Positions 1 through 8,848 of a stretch of 15,445 nt of DNA are shown here, one piece after another. The position numbers and the translations under genes are program-made. The stretch comes from Microcella sp. (GTDB lineage: Bacteria; Actinomycetota; Actinomycetes; Actinomycetales; Microbacteriaceae): assembly GCA_020216895.1 (NCBI GenBank), contig JAIWOM010000009.1, positions 1 through 15,445 on the forward strand, written 5' to 3'. How positions within the stretch are numbered: position 1 is the first letter of the stretch; each line of letters opens with the position of its first letter. A model generated the notes under the pieces. It was given only the letters and a program-made list of their open reading frames with translations. It was not told where the DNA came from and did not search any database.

Positions 1-104
1 AGGGGGGCGACGAGTTCGCGCCTCCGGGTCTGCCAGCGCCCGCATCCCGCGATGCCGACCGCGCCGCGCCCGCCGCCGCCCGAGCCCGCGGAGGTGCCCG
101 ATGA
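1..104 (+). CDS. mnhA: C-terminal tail of Na+/H+ antiporter subunit A (partial)
   Basis: The frame starting at base 3 is open from the window edge to a TGA at 102-104, which overlaps the mnhC ATG by four bases in the same ATGA arrangement used by the genes that follow. The visible 33 residues are Ala/Pro/Arg rich (it begins GGDEFAPPGLP and ends RARGGAR) and look like a disordered cytoplasmic tail, with no recognisable domain. The identity comes only from position: the gene directly before mnhC in this operon type is mnhA, or in many actinobacteria an mnhA-mnhB fusion, or mnhB. No separate mnhB is seen, so a fused AB subunit upstream is likely. This is inference from context, not from homology of the tail. 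Confidence 0.55.
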   Translation, partial: GGDEFAPPGLPAPASRDADRAAPAAARARGGAR

Positions 105-592
105 CCGTCTCCCTCGCGCTCGTGGTCGTCATGGCCGCGCTCATCGCCTGCGGCGTCTACCTGCTGCTCGAGCGCAGCCTGACGCGCGTCGTCCTCGGCT
201 TCCTGCTCATCGGCAACGGGGTCAACCTGCTGATCCTGATCATGGCCGGGCCGGCCGGGTTCGCCCCGATCTACGACGAGTCGCTCGCGCCGGAGGAGTA
301 CTCCGACCCGCTGCCGCAGGCGCTCATCCTCACCGCGATCGTCATCACCTTCGCGGTCTCGGCCTTCCTCCTCGCGCTCATCTACCGCTCGTGGCGCCTC
401 GCCAACGCCGACGACGTCGCCGACGACGCCGACGACGTCGCGCTGCGCGAGGGCACGGTCACCATGCCGCTCGAGGAGACGGCGCCCGACGAGGGCGACA
501 CCGACTTCCCGGTCGACGAGGCCGACGACAGCGCGGTGGGGCCGGATGTGGAGCCGCAGCCCGCGGGCGCCGGGACGGGAGGCGACCGATGA
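101..592 (+). CDS. mnhC: Na+/H+ antiporter subunit C (MnhC/MrpC, NuoK-like)
   Basis: This is a small membrane subunit of the multisubunit cation/proton antiporter, related to NuoK of respiratory complex I. The 163 residues show three hydrophobic helices (about 5-24, 28-50, 70-95). The third carries the family signature DPLPQALILTAIVI, and the NGVNLLIL stretch in helix 2 is also typical. The ATG at 101 is preceded by GGAGGT at 90-95 and overlaps the upstream stop. The family core is about 110-115 residues, so residues 103-163 are an extension; it is very acidic (about 20 Asp/Glu against 2 Arg) and opens with a short DNA repeat. The membrane core is confidently assigned; the role of the tail is unknown. 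Confidence 0.95.
   Translation: MTVSLALVVVMAALIACGVYLLLERSLTRVVLGFLLIGNGVNLLILIMAGPAGFAPIYDESLAPEEYSDPLPQALILTAIVITFAVSAFLLALIYRSWRLANADDVADDADDVALREGTVTMPLEETAPDEGDTDFPVDEADDSAVGPDVEPQPAGAGTGGDR
407..439 (+). repeat. Imperfect tandem repeat coding an Asp-rich tract in MnhC
   Basis: Three head-to-tail units, GCCGACGACGTC (407-418), GCCGACGAC (419-427) and GCCGACGACGTC (428-439), encode Ala-Asp-Asp-Val type repeats at the start of the acidic C-terminal tail of MnhC. The middle unit lacks one codon, so length changes would stay in frame. Confidence 0.7.
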
Positions 593-2184
593 TGGAGGCC
601 CTCGTCCCGCTCGTCGTCCTCGTGCCGCTGTTCGCCGCCGCCCTCACGCTCGTGCTCGGGCGCCGCGCCCGCCCGCAGCGCATCGTCGCCGCGCTCGCGC
701 TGACCGTGGTGCTCGGCATCAGCGTCGCGCTGCTCGTCGGTGTCGATGCCGGGGGCGCCGTCGTCGTCGAGGCGGGCAACTGGGCGACGCCGCTCGGCAT
801 CGTGCTGGTCGTCGACCGGCTCTCGGCGCTCATGCTCGTGGTGTCGTCCGTCGTGCTGCTCGCGGTACTGATCTTCTCCATCGGTCAGGGTCTGGCCGAC
901 GGCGACGATGAGACGCCCGTCTCGATCTACTACCCGACCTACCTGATCCTGACCACGGGCGTCATGGTCGCCTTCATCGCGGGCGACCTGTTCAACCTCT
1001 ACGTCGGCTTCGAGATCCTCCTCGTCGCGAGCTACGTGCTCATCACCCTCGGGGGCACACGGTCGCGCATCCGGGCCGGCATCACCTACGTCATTGTCAG
1101 CCTGCTGTCGTCGATCCTGTTTCTCGCGGCGATCGGCATGGTCTACGGCGCGCTCGGCACGGTGAACCTCGCCCAGGTGGCCGAGCGGGTGCAGGAGCTG
1201 CCCCTCGACGTGCAGATCCTGCTGCACGTCATGCTGCTCGTCGCCTTCGGTATCAAGGCGGCCGTCTTCCCGCTGTCTTTCTGGTTGCCCGACAGCTACC
1301 CCTCGGCGCCGGCGCCGGTCACCGCAGCCTTCGCCGGCCTGCTGACCAAGATCGGCGTCTACGCGATCATCCGCCTCGAGACGGTCATCTTCCCGACTCC
1401 CGAGCTCAATCCCGCGCTCATGGTGGTCGCTCTGCTGACGATGGTCGTCGGCGCGCTCGGCGCGGTCGCGCAGGCCGACATCAAGCGCATCCTGTCGTTC
1501 ACGCTCGTGAGCCATATCGGCTACATGATTCTCGGTGTCGCGCTCGGCACGGTCGCCGGCACCGCGGCGGCGATCTACTACATCGTCCATCACATCGTCG
1601 TGCAGACGACGCTCTTCCTCGCGGCGGGACTCGTCGAGCGCGAGGCCGGAAGCACCTCGATCACCCGCATCGGCGGTCTGCTGGCGAGCGCGCCGCTCGT
1701 CGCCGTGCTGTTCTTTCTGCCCGCGCTCAACCTCGGCGGTATTCCGCCGTTCTCAGGCTTCATCGGCAAGCTCGGACTCTTCCAGGCCACCGCCGTGCAG
1801 GGCGATGCGCTTGCCTATGCGCTCATCGGGGGCGGAGCCCTCGTATCGTTGCTGACCCTCTACGCCCTGGTGCGGGTCTGGAACCTCGTGTTCTGGCGCC
1901 CCGCCGACGACGTCGAGGGCGACGAGACGCGCCTGCTGCGCTCGGTAGAGGAGGCTCCCGACGCGCCGGTCACCACCGAGACCCGGACGACCCCGCGCCT
2001 CATGACGCTCAGCACCGCCGGCATGGTCGTTGTCGGCTTGGCACTCACGATCTTCGCAGGGCCGCTCTACGCGGTCGCCGACCGTGCCGCGGGTGACCTT
2101 GACGGGCCCGCCGCCTACATCGCCGTCGTGCTCGGCACCGAGGGCGAGCTCCCGCCCGCGAGCGCGGGGGAGGGGCCGCCATGA
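589..2184 (+). CDS. mnhD: Na+/H+ antiporter subunit D (MnhD/MrpD, NuoM/N-like)
   Basis: This 531-residue polytopic subunit belongs to the proton-translocating NuoL/M/N family (quinone-oxidoreductase M domain) and is one of the two large ion-conducting subunits of the Mrp complex. Hallmarks are Glu142 in YVGFEILLVASY, Lys223 in FGIKAAVFPLSFWLPDSY, Lys254 in LLTKIGVYA, and the ADIKRILSFTLVSHIGYM segment near 300; charged residues at these positions line the proton path in relatives. The frame stays open far upstream, but the ATG at 589 has GGAGG at 578-582, overlaps the mnhC stop (ATGA) and gives the usual family length. A hydrophilic stretch around 430-460 precedes a last helix and a Pro/Glu-rich tail. 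Confidence 0.96.
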   Translation: MMEALVPLVVLVPLFAAALTLVLGRRARPQRIVAALALTVVLGISVALLVGVDAGGAVVVEAGNWATPLGIVLVVDRLSALMLVVSSVVLLAVLIFSIGQGLADGDDETPVSIYYPTYLILTTGVMVAFIAGDLFNLYVGFEILLVASYVLITLGGTRSRIRAGITYVIVSLLSSILFLAAIGMVYGALGTVNLAQVAERVQELPLDVQILLHVMLLVAFGIKAAVFPLSFWLPDSYPSAPAPVTAAFAGLLTKIGVYAIIRLETVIFPTPELNPALMVVALLTMVVGALGAVAQADIKRILSFTLVSHIGYMILGVALGTVAGTAAAIYYIVHHIVVQTTLFLAAGLVEREAGSTSITRIGGLLASAPLVAVLFFLPALNLGGIPPFSGFIGKLGLFQATAVQGDALAYALIGGGALVSLLTLYALVRVWNLVFWRPADDVEGDETRLLRSVEEAPDAPVTTETRTTPRLMTLSTAGMVVVGLALTIFAGPLYAVADRAAGDLDGPAAYIAVVLGTEGELPPASAGEGPP

Positions 2185-2750
2185 CCGGAATCACGGTGAC
2201 ATCGCGGGGCGGACGTGGCGCCCGCGTGCGGGTTGGCCTTCGGCAGAAACTGCCCCTGCTGGTCGCGCTCGTGCTGCTCTGGATGATGCTCTGGGGATCG
2301 ACGACAGCACTCACGATTCTCACCGGCATCGTTGTTGCGCTCATCGTGACCCAAGCGTTCTACCTGCCCCCCGTCGAGCTCTCCGGCCGATTCAACCTGT
2401 TCTGGTTCGTCGCCTTCGTGCTGCGCGTGCTCGGCGAGATGATCGTCGCCTCCTTCCAGGTCGCCCTGCTCGCGGTCGGCCCCCGCTCGCGCCACCGCGG
2501 CGCACTCATCAAGGTCGACCTGCACACGCGGAGCGACTTCATCCTGACGGGCACGGCCCTCGCCGTCTCCATCGTGCCCGGCTCGGTGGTGGTCGAGGTC
2601 GATCGCGCCAATTCGGTGCTCTACGTGCATAGCCTCTCGGTGCGGTCGCCCGCAGAGGTGGAGGCGGCGCGCCATCACGTGCTCAGCCTCGAGCGTGGGC
2701 TCTTGCGGGCCTGGGGCTCGCGCGACGAGTGGGAGGCGGTGCGCTCATGA
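2181..2750 (+). CDS. mnhE: Na+/H+ antiporter subunit E (MnhE/MrpE)
   Basis: This 189-residue protein matches the MrpE/PhaE subunit, a small membrane component needed for assembly and activity of the antiporter. It has a basic N-terminus, hydrophobic helices at about 24-62 and 70-98, and then a soluble domain with the family pattern of PRSRHRGALIKVDL, SDFILTGTALAVSIVPGSVV and LYVHSL. The ATG at 2181 overlaps the mnhD stop by four bases and is preceded by a G-rich Shine-Dalgarno (GGGGGAGG, about 2166-2173). The soluble half is predicted to be cytoplasmic, as in the family. Confidence 0.95.
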   Translation: MTGITVTSRGGRGARVRVGLRQKLPLLVALVLLWMMLWGSTTALTILTGIVVALIVTQAFYLPPVELSGRFNLFWFVAFVLRVLGEMIVASFQVALLAVGPRSRHRGALIKVDLHTRSDFILTGTALAVSIVPGSVVVEVDRANSVLYVHSLSVRSPAEVEAARHHVLSLERGLLRAWGSRDEWEAVRS

Positions 2751-3055
2751 CCATTGCTGCCGTGCTGTGGGTTGTTGCGGGGGTCATCGCGTTCGCCGCG
2801 GTGCTGCTGGTGCTTGCCCGCCTCATCAAGGGGCCGACCCTTATCGACCGGCTGATCGCGAGTGACGTCATGCTGACCACGCTGATCTTGGTGGTTGGCG
2901 CTGAGATGGTGATCTCGGGCCACACCCGCACCATCCCCCTCATGGTGGTGCTTGCCGCCACCGCCGTGCTGGGCAGCATCGCCGTCGCGCGCTTCGTGTC
3001 ACGCGCGGGCGCCGATGCTTCCGCCGATCCGGGGGGTGACCATGATCGAGGCTGA
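2747..3055 (+). CDS. mnhF: Na+/H+ antiporter subunit F (MnhF/MrpF)
   Basis: The protein has 102 residues with three predicted helices (about 4-24, 35-54, 60-82). The loop KGPTLIDRLIASD, with Asp34 and Asp40, is the conserved MrpF signature; an Asp in this segment is essential in studied relatives. I chose the ATG at 2747 because it overlaps the mnhE stop (ATGA); an in-frame ATG at 2729 would only add six Gly-rich residues inside mnhE. The last 20 residues are hydrophilic. Confidence 0.94.
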   Translation: MTIAAVLWVVAGVIAFAAVLLVLARLIKGPTLIDRLIASDVMLTTLILVVGAEMVISGHTRTIPLMVVLAATAVLGSIAVARFVSRAGADASADPGGDHDRG

Positions 3056-3449
3056 GACTGTGGCGAGCATCCTGCCCATCGCCGCCGCCGCGCTGCTGGT
3101 GCTCGCTGCGGCACTGACCCTGGCGGCCGCGATCGGTCTGTGGCGGTTTCCCGACCCGCTGTCGCGCCTGCATGCCGCGACAAAGCCGCAGATCTTGGGA
3201 TTGACCCTCGTGGTGATCGCGATCGCGCTCAGTGCGCAGAGCGCCGCAGTGCTGCTGATGCTCGTGCCGGTCATCGTCTTCCAGCTGCTGACGGCGCCGA
3301 TTTCGGCCCACATGGTGGGTCGCGCGGGCTACCGCAACGGCGACTTCGACCCGGGCTCGCTCGAGGTCGACGAGCTTGCCGCCGACGTCGATGCGGCCAC
3401 CGCTACCGACCTCCCCGGCGGCGCCTGGCACGACGAGCGCGGCACGTAG
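3042..3449 (+). CDS. mnhG: Na+/H+ antiporter subunit G (MnhG/MrpG)
   Basis: This 135-residue last subunit of the antiporter operon has three hydrophobic helices (about 8-34, 48-66, 68-90) and the strong MrpG signatures GLWRFPDPLSRLHAATKPQ and QLLTAPISAHMVGRAGYR. It ends in an acidic tail (DFDPGSLEVDELAADVDAA). The ATG at 3042 overlaps the mnhF end by 14 bases; a GTG at 3036, two codons earlier in the same frame, is an alternative start. The TAG stop at 3447-3449 also forms the first half of the putative -10 element of ilvD, so the antiporter operon and the branched-chain amino acid genes abut with nine bases between coding regions. Confidence 0.94.
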   Translation: MIEAETVASILPIAAAALLVLAAALTLAAAIGLWRFPDPLSRLHAATKPQILGLTLVVIAIALSAQSAAVLLMLVPVIVFQLLTAPISAHMVGRAGYRNGDFDPGSLEVDELAADVDAATATDLPGGAWHDERGT

Positions 3450-3452
3450 AAT
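3447..3452 (+). promoter_or_regulatory. Putative -10 element for leaderless ilvD mRNA
   Basis: TAGAAT matches the actinobacterial TANNNT -10 consensus and is followed by exactly six bases before the ilvD ATG, which puts the expected transcription start on the A of the start codon. No Shine-Dalgarno lies upstream of that ATG. I see no clear -35 box, which is common for this promoter class. Confidence 0.55.
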
Positions 3453-3458
3453 CGTGCC

Positions 3459-5153
3459 ATGAGCGCGCCCGACCGCAAGCCCCGTTCCCGCGTCGTCACC
3501 GACGGCATCGAAGCGACCACCTCGCGCGGCATGCTGCGCGCCGTGGGCATGGGTGACGCCGACTGGGACAAGCCCCAGGTCGGAATCGCGAGCTCGTGGA
3601 ACGAGATCACCCCCTGCAACCTCTCGCTCGCGCGCCTCGCGCAGGCGGCGAAGGAGGGCGTGCACGCCGCCGGCGGCTACCCGCTGCAGTTCGGCACCGT
3701 GAGCGTGAGCGACGGCATCTCGATGGGCCACGAGGGCATGCACTTCTCCCTGGTCAGCCGCGAGGTCATCGCCGACAGCGTGGAGACGGTCATGCAGGCC
3801 GAACGCCTCGACGGCAGCGTGCTGCTGGCCGGCTGCGACAAGTCGATCCCCGGCATGCTCATGGCGGCCGTGCGCCTCGACCTCGCGAGCGTCTTCCTCT
3901 ACGCCGGATCGATCGCGCCCGGCTGGGTCAAGCTCTCCGACGGCACCGAGAAGGAGATCACGATCATCGACTCCTTCGAGGCGGTCGGCGCCGTGAAGGC
4001 GGGCAAGATGAGCTACGAGGATGCCCACCGCATCGAGTGCGCCTTCGCCCCCGGCGAAGGCGCCTGTGGTGGCATGTACACCGCCAACACGATGGCGAGC
4101 GTCGCGGAGGCCCTGGGCCTGAGCCTTCCGGGGTCGGCGAGCCCCGCATCCTACGATCGTCGCCGCGACATGTACGCGCACCGCAGCGGCGAGGCCGTCG
4201 TGAACCTGCTCGAGAGGGGCATCACGGCGCGCGACATCGTCACCCGCGAGGCGCTCGAGAACGCGGTCACCGTCGCGATGGCTCTCGGCGGCTCGACCAA
4301 CGTCGTGCTGCACCTGCTGGCCATCGCCAACGAGGCCGAGGTGCCGTTCACGCTCGACGACTTCAACCGCATCGGCAACCGCGTGCCGCACATCGGCGAC
4401 CTTAAGCCCTTCGGCCGCTACGTCATGAACGATGTCGACCGCCAGGGCGGCCTGCCCGTGCTGCTGAAGGCCCTGCTCGACGAGGGCCTGCTGCACGGAG
4501 ACGCCCTCACGGTCACCGGCAAGACGATGGCCGAGAACCTCGCCGAGCTGAACCCCGACCCGCTCGACGGCGAGGTGCTGCGCACGCTCGACAACCCGAT
4601 CCACGCGACCGGCGGCATCACGATCCTGCACGGCTCGCTGGCGCCCGAGGGCGCCGTCGTGAAGACAGCCGGCTTCGACGCGGCCGTGTTCGAGGGCCCG
4701 GCCCGCGTCTTCGAGCGCGAGCGCGCCGCGATGGACGCCCTGACGAACGGCGAGATCTCCGCCGGCGACGTCGTGGTGATCCGCTACGAGGGACCCAAGG
4801 GCGGCCCGGGCATGCGCGAGATGCTCGCTATCACCGCCGCCATCAAGGGGGCGGGGCTCGGAAAGGATGTACTACTCTTGACCGACGGACGATTCTCAGG
4901 CGGCACAACCGGCCTGTGCATCGGCCACGTAGCTCCCGAAGCGGTCGACGCTGGTCCGATCGCCTTCGTGCGCGATGGTGATCTCATCCGGGTCGATATC
5001 GCTGCTCGCTCGCTCGACCTACTTGTCGACCCAGCCGAGCTCGAGGCGCGCCGCACCGACTGGGCGCCCCTGCCTCCGCGTTACACCCGTGGCGTTCTCG
5101 CCAAGTACTCCAAGCTCGTGCGCTCCGCGTCCGAGGGAGCCGTCACCGGGTAG
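3459..5153 (+). CDS. ilvD: Dihydroxyacid dehydratase
   Basis: IlvD dehydrates 2,3-dihydroxy-isovalerate and 2,3-dihydroxy-3-methylvalerate to the 2-oxo acids that are aminated to valine and isoleucine. The 564 residues match the short form of the family. Cys53 (NEITPCN), Cys126 (AGCDKSIPG) and Cys203 ([14 protein letters not shown]) are the three cysteines that hold the [2Fe-2S] cluster in the oxygen-tolerant type studied in plants and mycobacteria. The ATG at 3459 is the first possible start, because the mnhG TAG at 3447 is in the same frame, yet there is no Shine-Dalgarno; the N-terminal homology ([20 protein letters not shown]) fits this start. Near the 3' end, about 4860-5030, codon use becomes markedly less GC-biased than in the rest of the gene. 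Confidence 0.97.
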   Translation: MSAPDRKPRSRVVTDGIEATTSRGMLRAVGMGDADWDKPQVGIASSWNEITPCNLSLARLAQAAKEGVHAAGGYPLQFGTVSVSDGISMGHEGMHFSLVSREVIADSVETVMQAERLDGSVLLAGCDKSIPGMLMAAVRLDLASVFLYAGSIAPGWVKLSDGTEKEITIIDSFEAVGAVKAGKMSYEDAHRIECAFAPGEGACGGMYTANTMASVAEALGLSLPGSASPASYDRRRDMYAHRSGEAVVNLLERGITARDIVTREALENAVTVAMALGGSTNVVLHLLAIANEAEVPFTLDDFNRIGNRVPHIGDLKPFGRYVMNDVDRQGGLPVLLKALLDEGLLHGDALTVTGKTMAENLAELNPDPLDGEVLRTLDNPIHATGGITILHGSLAPEGAVVKTAGFDAAVFEGPARVFERERAAMDALTNGEISAGDVVVIRYEGPKGGPGMREMLAITAAIKGAGLGKDVLLLTDGRFSGGTTGLCIGHVAPEAVDAGPIAFVRDGDLIRVDIAARSLDLLVDPAELEARRTDWAPLPPRYTRGVLAKYSKLVRSASEGAVTG

Positions 5154-5205
5154 TCACGCGGTCGATCCTGTTCCGACCACCGACTCACCAAGGAAGCCGT
5201 CTGTC

Positions 5206-7020
5206 ATGACTTCGGATTCGACCCCTGCGCCGACTCCTGCTGCCGCATCGTCGGCCGCACCCGTGCTGACCGGCTCGGGCGCGATCCTGGCCTCGCTCGA
5301 GAGGCTCGGCATCACCGACGTGTTCGGCCTGCCCGGCGGTGCCATCATGCCGTTCTACGACGAGCTGATGGCCTCGACCGCCATCCGGCACATCCTCGTC
5401 CGCCACGAGCAGGGTGCCGGGCACGCCGCCGAGGGCTACGCCGCCGCGAGCGGCCGGCTCGGCGTGTGCATCGCCACCTCCGGCCCCGGCGCGACCAACC
5501 TGGTCACCGCCATCGCCGACGCCCACATGGACTCGGTGCCGCTGCTGGCGATCACCGGGCAGGTGTTCTCGACCTCGATGGGAACCGACGCGTTCCAGGA
5601 GGTCGACATCACCGGCATCACGATGCCGATCACCAAGCACTCGTTCCTCGTCACCAAGCCCGAGGACATCCCGGGCGTGATCGCCGCCGCCGTGCACATC
5701 GCGACGTCGGGCCGCCCGGGCCCCGTGCTCGTCGATGTGACGAAAGACGCGCAGCAGAAGTCGGCGCCGTTCATCTGGCCGCCCAAGGTCGAGCTGCCCG
5801 GCTACCGCCCGGTGACCAAGGCCCACGGCAAGCAGATCCAGGCCGCCGCGCAGCTGCTCGTCGAATCGCGCAAGCCCGTGCTCTACGTCGGCGGCGGCGT
5901 CATCCGCTCCGGCGCCCACCGCGAGCTGCTCGCCTTCGCCGAGGCCACCGGTGCGCCCGTCGTGACCACGCTCATGGCCCGCGGCGCGTTCCCCGACTCC
6001 CACCAGCAGAACCTCGGCATGCCCGGCATGCACGGCACGGTGCCCGCGGTGCTCTCGCTGCAGGAGAGCGACCTGCTCGTCGCCATCGGCTCGCGCTTCG
6101 ACGACCGCGTCACCGGCAAGGTGAGCGAGTTCGCTCCCCACGCCAAGGTGATCCACATCGACATCGACCCGGCCGAGATCGGCAAGATCCGGCACGCCGA
6201 CGTTCCGATCGTGGGGGATGCCCGCGAGGTGCTGCTCGACCTGCTGCCGGCCTTCCGTGCCGCGGCCAAGGAGCACGCGCCCGACTACGCCGACTGGTGG
6301 AAGCGGCTCGAGACCCTGCGCAGCCAGTACCCGCTCGGTTACACCGACGACCCCGACGACGGTCTGCTCGCCCCGCAGTGGGTCATCGAGAAGATCGGCG
6401 AGCTCTCCGGCCCCGAGGCGGTCTACGCCGCGGGCGTCGGCCAGCACCAGATGTGGGCCGCGCAGTTCATCAAGTACGAGCGCCCCGGCGCGTGGCTGAA
6501 CTCGGGCGGCGCCGGCACGATGGGCTACGCCGTTCCCGCCGCGATGGGCGCCAAGGTCGCCCAGCCCGACCGCCTGGTGTGGGCGATCGACGGCGACGGC
6601 TGCTTCCAGATGACCAATCAGGAGCTCGCGACCTGCACGATCAACGACATCCCGATCAAGGTCGCGATCATCAACAACTCGTCGCTCGGCATGGTGCGGC
6701 AGTGGCAGACGCTGTTCTACGACGGCCGCCACTCGTTCACCGACCTCGAGACCGGGTCGAAGAGCGCCGATGAGCAGACCCGCATGGTGCCCGACTTCGT
6801 GAAGATGGCCGACGCCTACGGCGCGCTCGGCATCCGTGTCACCAAGCCGGAGGAGGTCGAGCCCGCCATCAAGCTGGCCATCGAGACCAACGACCGACCC
6901 GTGGTGATCGACTTCATCGTCAGCCGTGACGCGATGGTCTGGCCGATGGTGCCGCAGGGCGTCGGCAACTCGTCCGTGCAGTACGCCCGCGACCACGCGC
7001 CCGATTGGCACGAGGAGTAA
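5206..7020 (+). CDS. ilvB: Acetohydroxyacid (acetolactate) synthase large subunit
   Basis: This thiamine-diphosphate enzyme condenses two pyruvates to acetolactate, or pyruvate with 2-oxobutyrate to acetohydroxybutyrate, the first committed step of valine and isoleucine synthesis. The 604 residues carry the N-terminal TPP domain with catalytic Glu68 in [15 protein letters not shown], a central domain, and the C-terminal TPP-binding motif starting GDG at 463-465 and running to NN after IPIKVAII. Trp500 in [10 protein letters not shown] corresponds to the herbicide-contact tryptophan of the family. The ATG at 5206 has AAGGAAG at 5190-5196; the open frame extends upstream into ilvD but without homology. 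The first 20 residues are a low-complexity Ala/Pro/Thr stretch. It lies 52 bases after ilvD, with no room for a long attenuator leader. Confidence 0.97.
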   Translation: MTSDSTPAPTPAAASSAAPVLTGSGAILASLERLGITDVFGLPGGAIMPFYDELMASTAIRHILVRHEQGAGHAAEGYAAASGRLGVCIATSGPGATNLVTAIADAHMDSVPLLAITGQVFSTSMGTDAFQEVDITGITMPITKHSFLVTKPEDIPGVIAAAVHIATSGRPGPVLVDVTKDAQQKSAPFIWPPKVELPGYRPVTKAHGKQIQAAAQLLVESRKPVLYVGGGVIRSGAHRELLAFAEATGAPVVTTLMARGAFPDSHQQNLGMPGMHGTVPAVLSLQESDLLVAIGSRFDDRVTGKVSEFAPHAKVIHIDIDPAEIGKIRHADVPIVGDAREVLLDLLPAFRAAAKEHAPDYADWWKRLETLRSQYPLGYTDDPDDGLLAPQWVIEKIGELSGPEAVYAAGVGQHQMWAAQFIKYERPGAWLNSGGAGTMGYAVPAAMGAKVAQPDRLVWAIDGDGCFQMTNQELATCTINDIPIKVAIINNSSLGMVRQWQTLFYDGRHSFTDLETGSKSADEQTRMVPDFVKMADAYGALGIRVTKPEEVEPAIKLAIETNDRPVVIDFIVSRDAMVWPMVPQGVGNSSVQYARDHAPDWHEE

Positions 7021-7025
7021 CCGCC

Positions 7026-7535
7026 ATGACCTATCACGTGCTCTCCCTGCTCGTCGAGGACAAGCCCGGCCTGCTGACGCGCGTCGCCGGCCTCTTCGCG
7101 CGGCGCGGGTTCAACATCCGTTCGCTCGCCGTCGGCACGACCGAGGTCGAGGGCCTCTCGCGCATCACCGTCGTCGTCGAGGTCGAGGGCCTGCCGCTCG
7201 AGCAGATCACCAAGCAGCTGAACAAGCTCATCAACGTGCTGAAGATCGTCGAGCTCGACCCGGCGAGCTCGGTGCAGCGCGAGCACATGCTCATCAAGGT
7301 GCGCGTCGACAACGCCACCCGTTCGCAGATCCTCGAGGCGACCAACCTCTTCCGCGCCCGCGTGGTCGACGTCGCCACCGACTCGCTCGTCATCGAGGTG
7401 ACCGGCGACACCGCCAAGGTCGAAGCGCTGCTGCGCGTGCTCGAGCCGTACGGCATCAAGGAGATCGCCCAGTCGGGCCTCCTCGCCATCGGCCGCGGCT
7501 CGAAGAGCATCAGCGAGCGCGTCCTGAAGAACTAG
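7026..7535 (+). CDS. ilvN: Acetohydroxyacid synthase small (regulatory) subunit
   Basis: IlvN binds IlvB, raises its activity and carries the valine feedback site. The 169 residues (usual for the family) show an N-terminal ACT domain at about 3-78 with EDKPGLLTRVAGLFARRGFN and the conserved SLAVGTTE, followed by the C-terminal small-subunit domain, including REHMLIKVRVD and the ending EIAQSGLLAIGRG. The ATG at 7026 is five bases after the ilvB stop, and GAGGAG at 7012-7017 inside the ilvB end serves as ribosome binding site. An in-frame upstream start at 7005 would overlap ilvB and is not supported. The tight spacing implies coupled expression with ilvB. Confidence 0.97.
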   Translation: MTYHVLSLLVEDKPGLLTRVAGLFARRGFNIRSLAVGTTEVEGLSRITVVVEVEGLPLEQITKQLNKLINVLKIVELDPASSVQREHMLIKVRVDNATRSQILEATNLFRARVVDVATDSLVIEVTGDTAKVEALLRVLEPYGIKEIAQSGLLAIGRGSKSISERVLKN

Positions 7536-8597
<1,062 letters not shown>

Positions 8598-8646
8598 CGT
8601 CGCCGCAGTCCCGCTCCCAGCCTCCTCCGCCAACCGCGGGGGATCC

Positions 8647-8688
8647 CACGAGGCCGCGACCCCCGCAACCCGGGGTCGCGGCCTCGTG
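8647..8688 (+). terminator. Hairpin terminator after ilvC
   Basis: The arms 8647-8663 (CACGAGGCCGCGACCCC) and 8672-8688 (GGGGTCGCGGCCTCGTG) form a perfect 17-bp stem around an 8-base loop, 49 bases after the ilvC stop. There is no following T tract, which is usual for high-GC actinobacteria. It marks the end of the ilv operon. Confidence 0.85.
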
Positions 8689-8721
8689 CTGTGCGTGGCC
8701 GCCGGGTGCGGCGGGCCCGAT

Positions 8722-8780
8722 CGTCTGCAGAACGTGCGCCTCGGGTTCGAGAGCAGCCCTGCGTCGCGATTCTGCAGACG
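8722..8780 (+). repeat. Perfect 11-bp inverted repeat, possible operator or hairpin
   Basis: CGTCTGCAGAA at 8722-8732 and TTCTGCAGACG at 8770-8780 are exact reverse complements separated by 37 bases. Each arm contains a CTGCAG palindrome and is itself nearly dyad-symmetric, so it could be two sites for a dimeric regulator rather than an RNA stem. It lies between the ilv terminator and the small membrane gene at 8849. No regulator is recognised. Confidence 0.55.
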
Positions 8781-8785
8781 TTCGT

Positions 8786-8815
8786 GCTCAGCGTCGCACC
8801 GAGCGAGCGCTGAGC
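8786..8815 (+). repeat. 8-bp inverted repeat upstream of the membrane gene pair
   Basis: GCTCAGCG at 8786-8793 pairs with CGCTGAGC at 8808-8815 across a 14-base spacer. It ends about 20 bases before the putative -10 at 8837, so it occupies the expected -35 region. It may be an operator or a chance GC-rich dyad. Confidence 0.35.
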
Positions 8816-8836
8816 GAGCACCGAGGCGCGGCTCGA

Positions 8837-8842
8837 TAGGCT
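8837..8842 (+). promoter_or_regulatory. Putative -10 element for a leaderless mRNA (gene at 8849)
   Basis: TAGGCT fits TANNNT and lies exactly six bases before the ATG at 8849, the same geometry as at ilvD. No Shine-Dalgarno is visible ahead of that ATG. Confidence 0.5.
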
Positions 8843-8848
8843 CGGCGC

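Noticed and set aside
52..588. Upstream extension of the mnhD frame across mnhC
   Set aside because: The added residues are Arg/Pro-rich and are the out-of-frame reading of mnhC; the ATG at 589 has a ribosome binding site and the operon's usual ATGA overlap.
4878..4906. TTGACC inside ilvD as an internal -35 for ilvBNC
   Set aside because: No -10-like hexamer lies 16-19 bases downstream; the match is in a conserved coding motif.
5154..5205. Leader peptide attenuator before ilvB
   Set aside because: Only 52 bases separate ilvD and ilvB, with no short Ile/Val/Leu-rich open frame and no competing hairpins.
5185..7011. 608-codon minus-strand open frame opposite ilvB
   Set aside because: Same shadow effect of strong third-position GC in ilvB.
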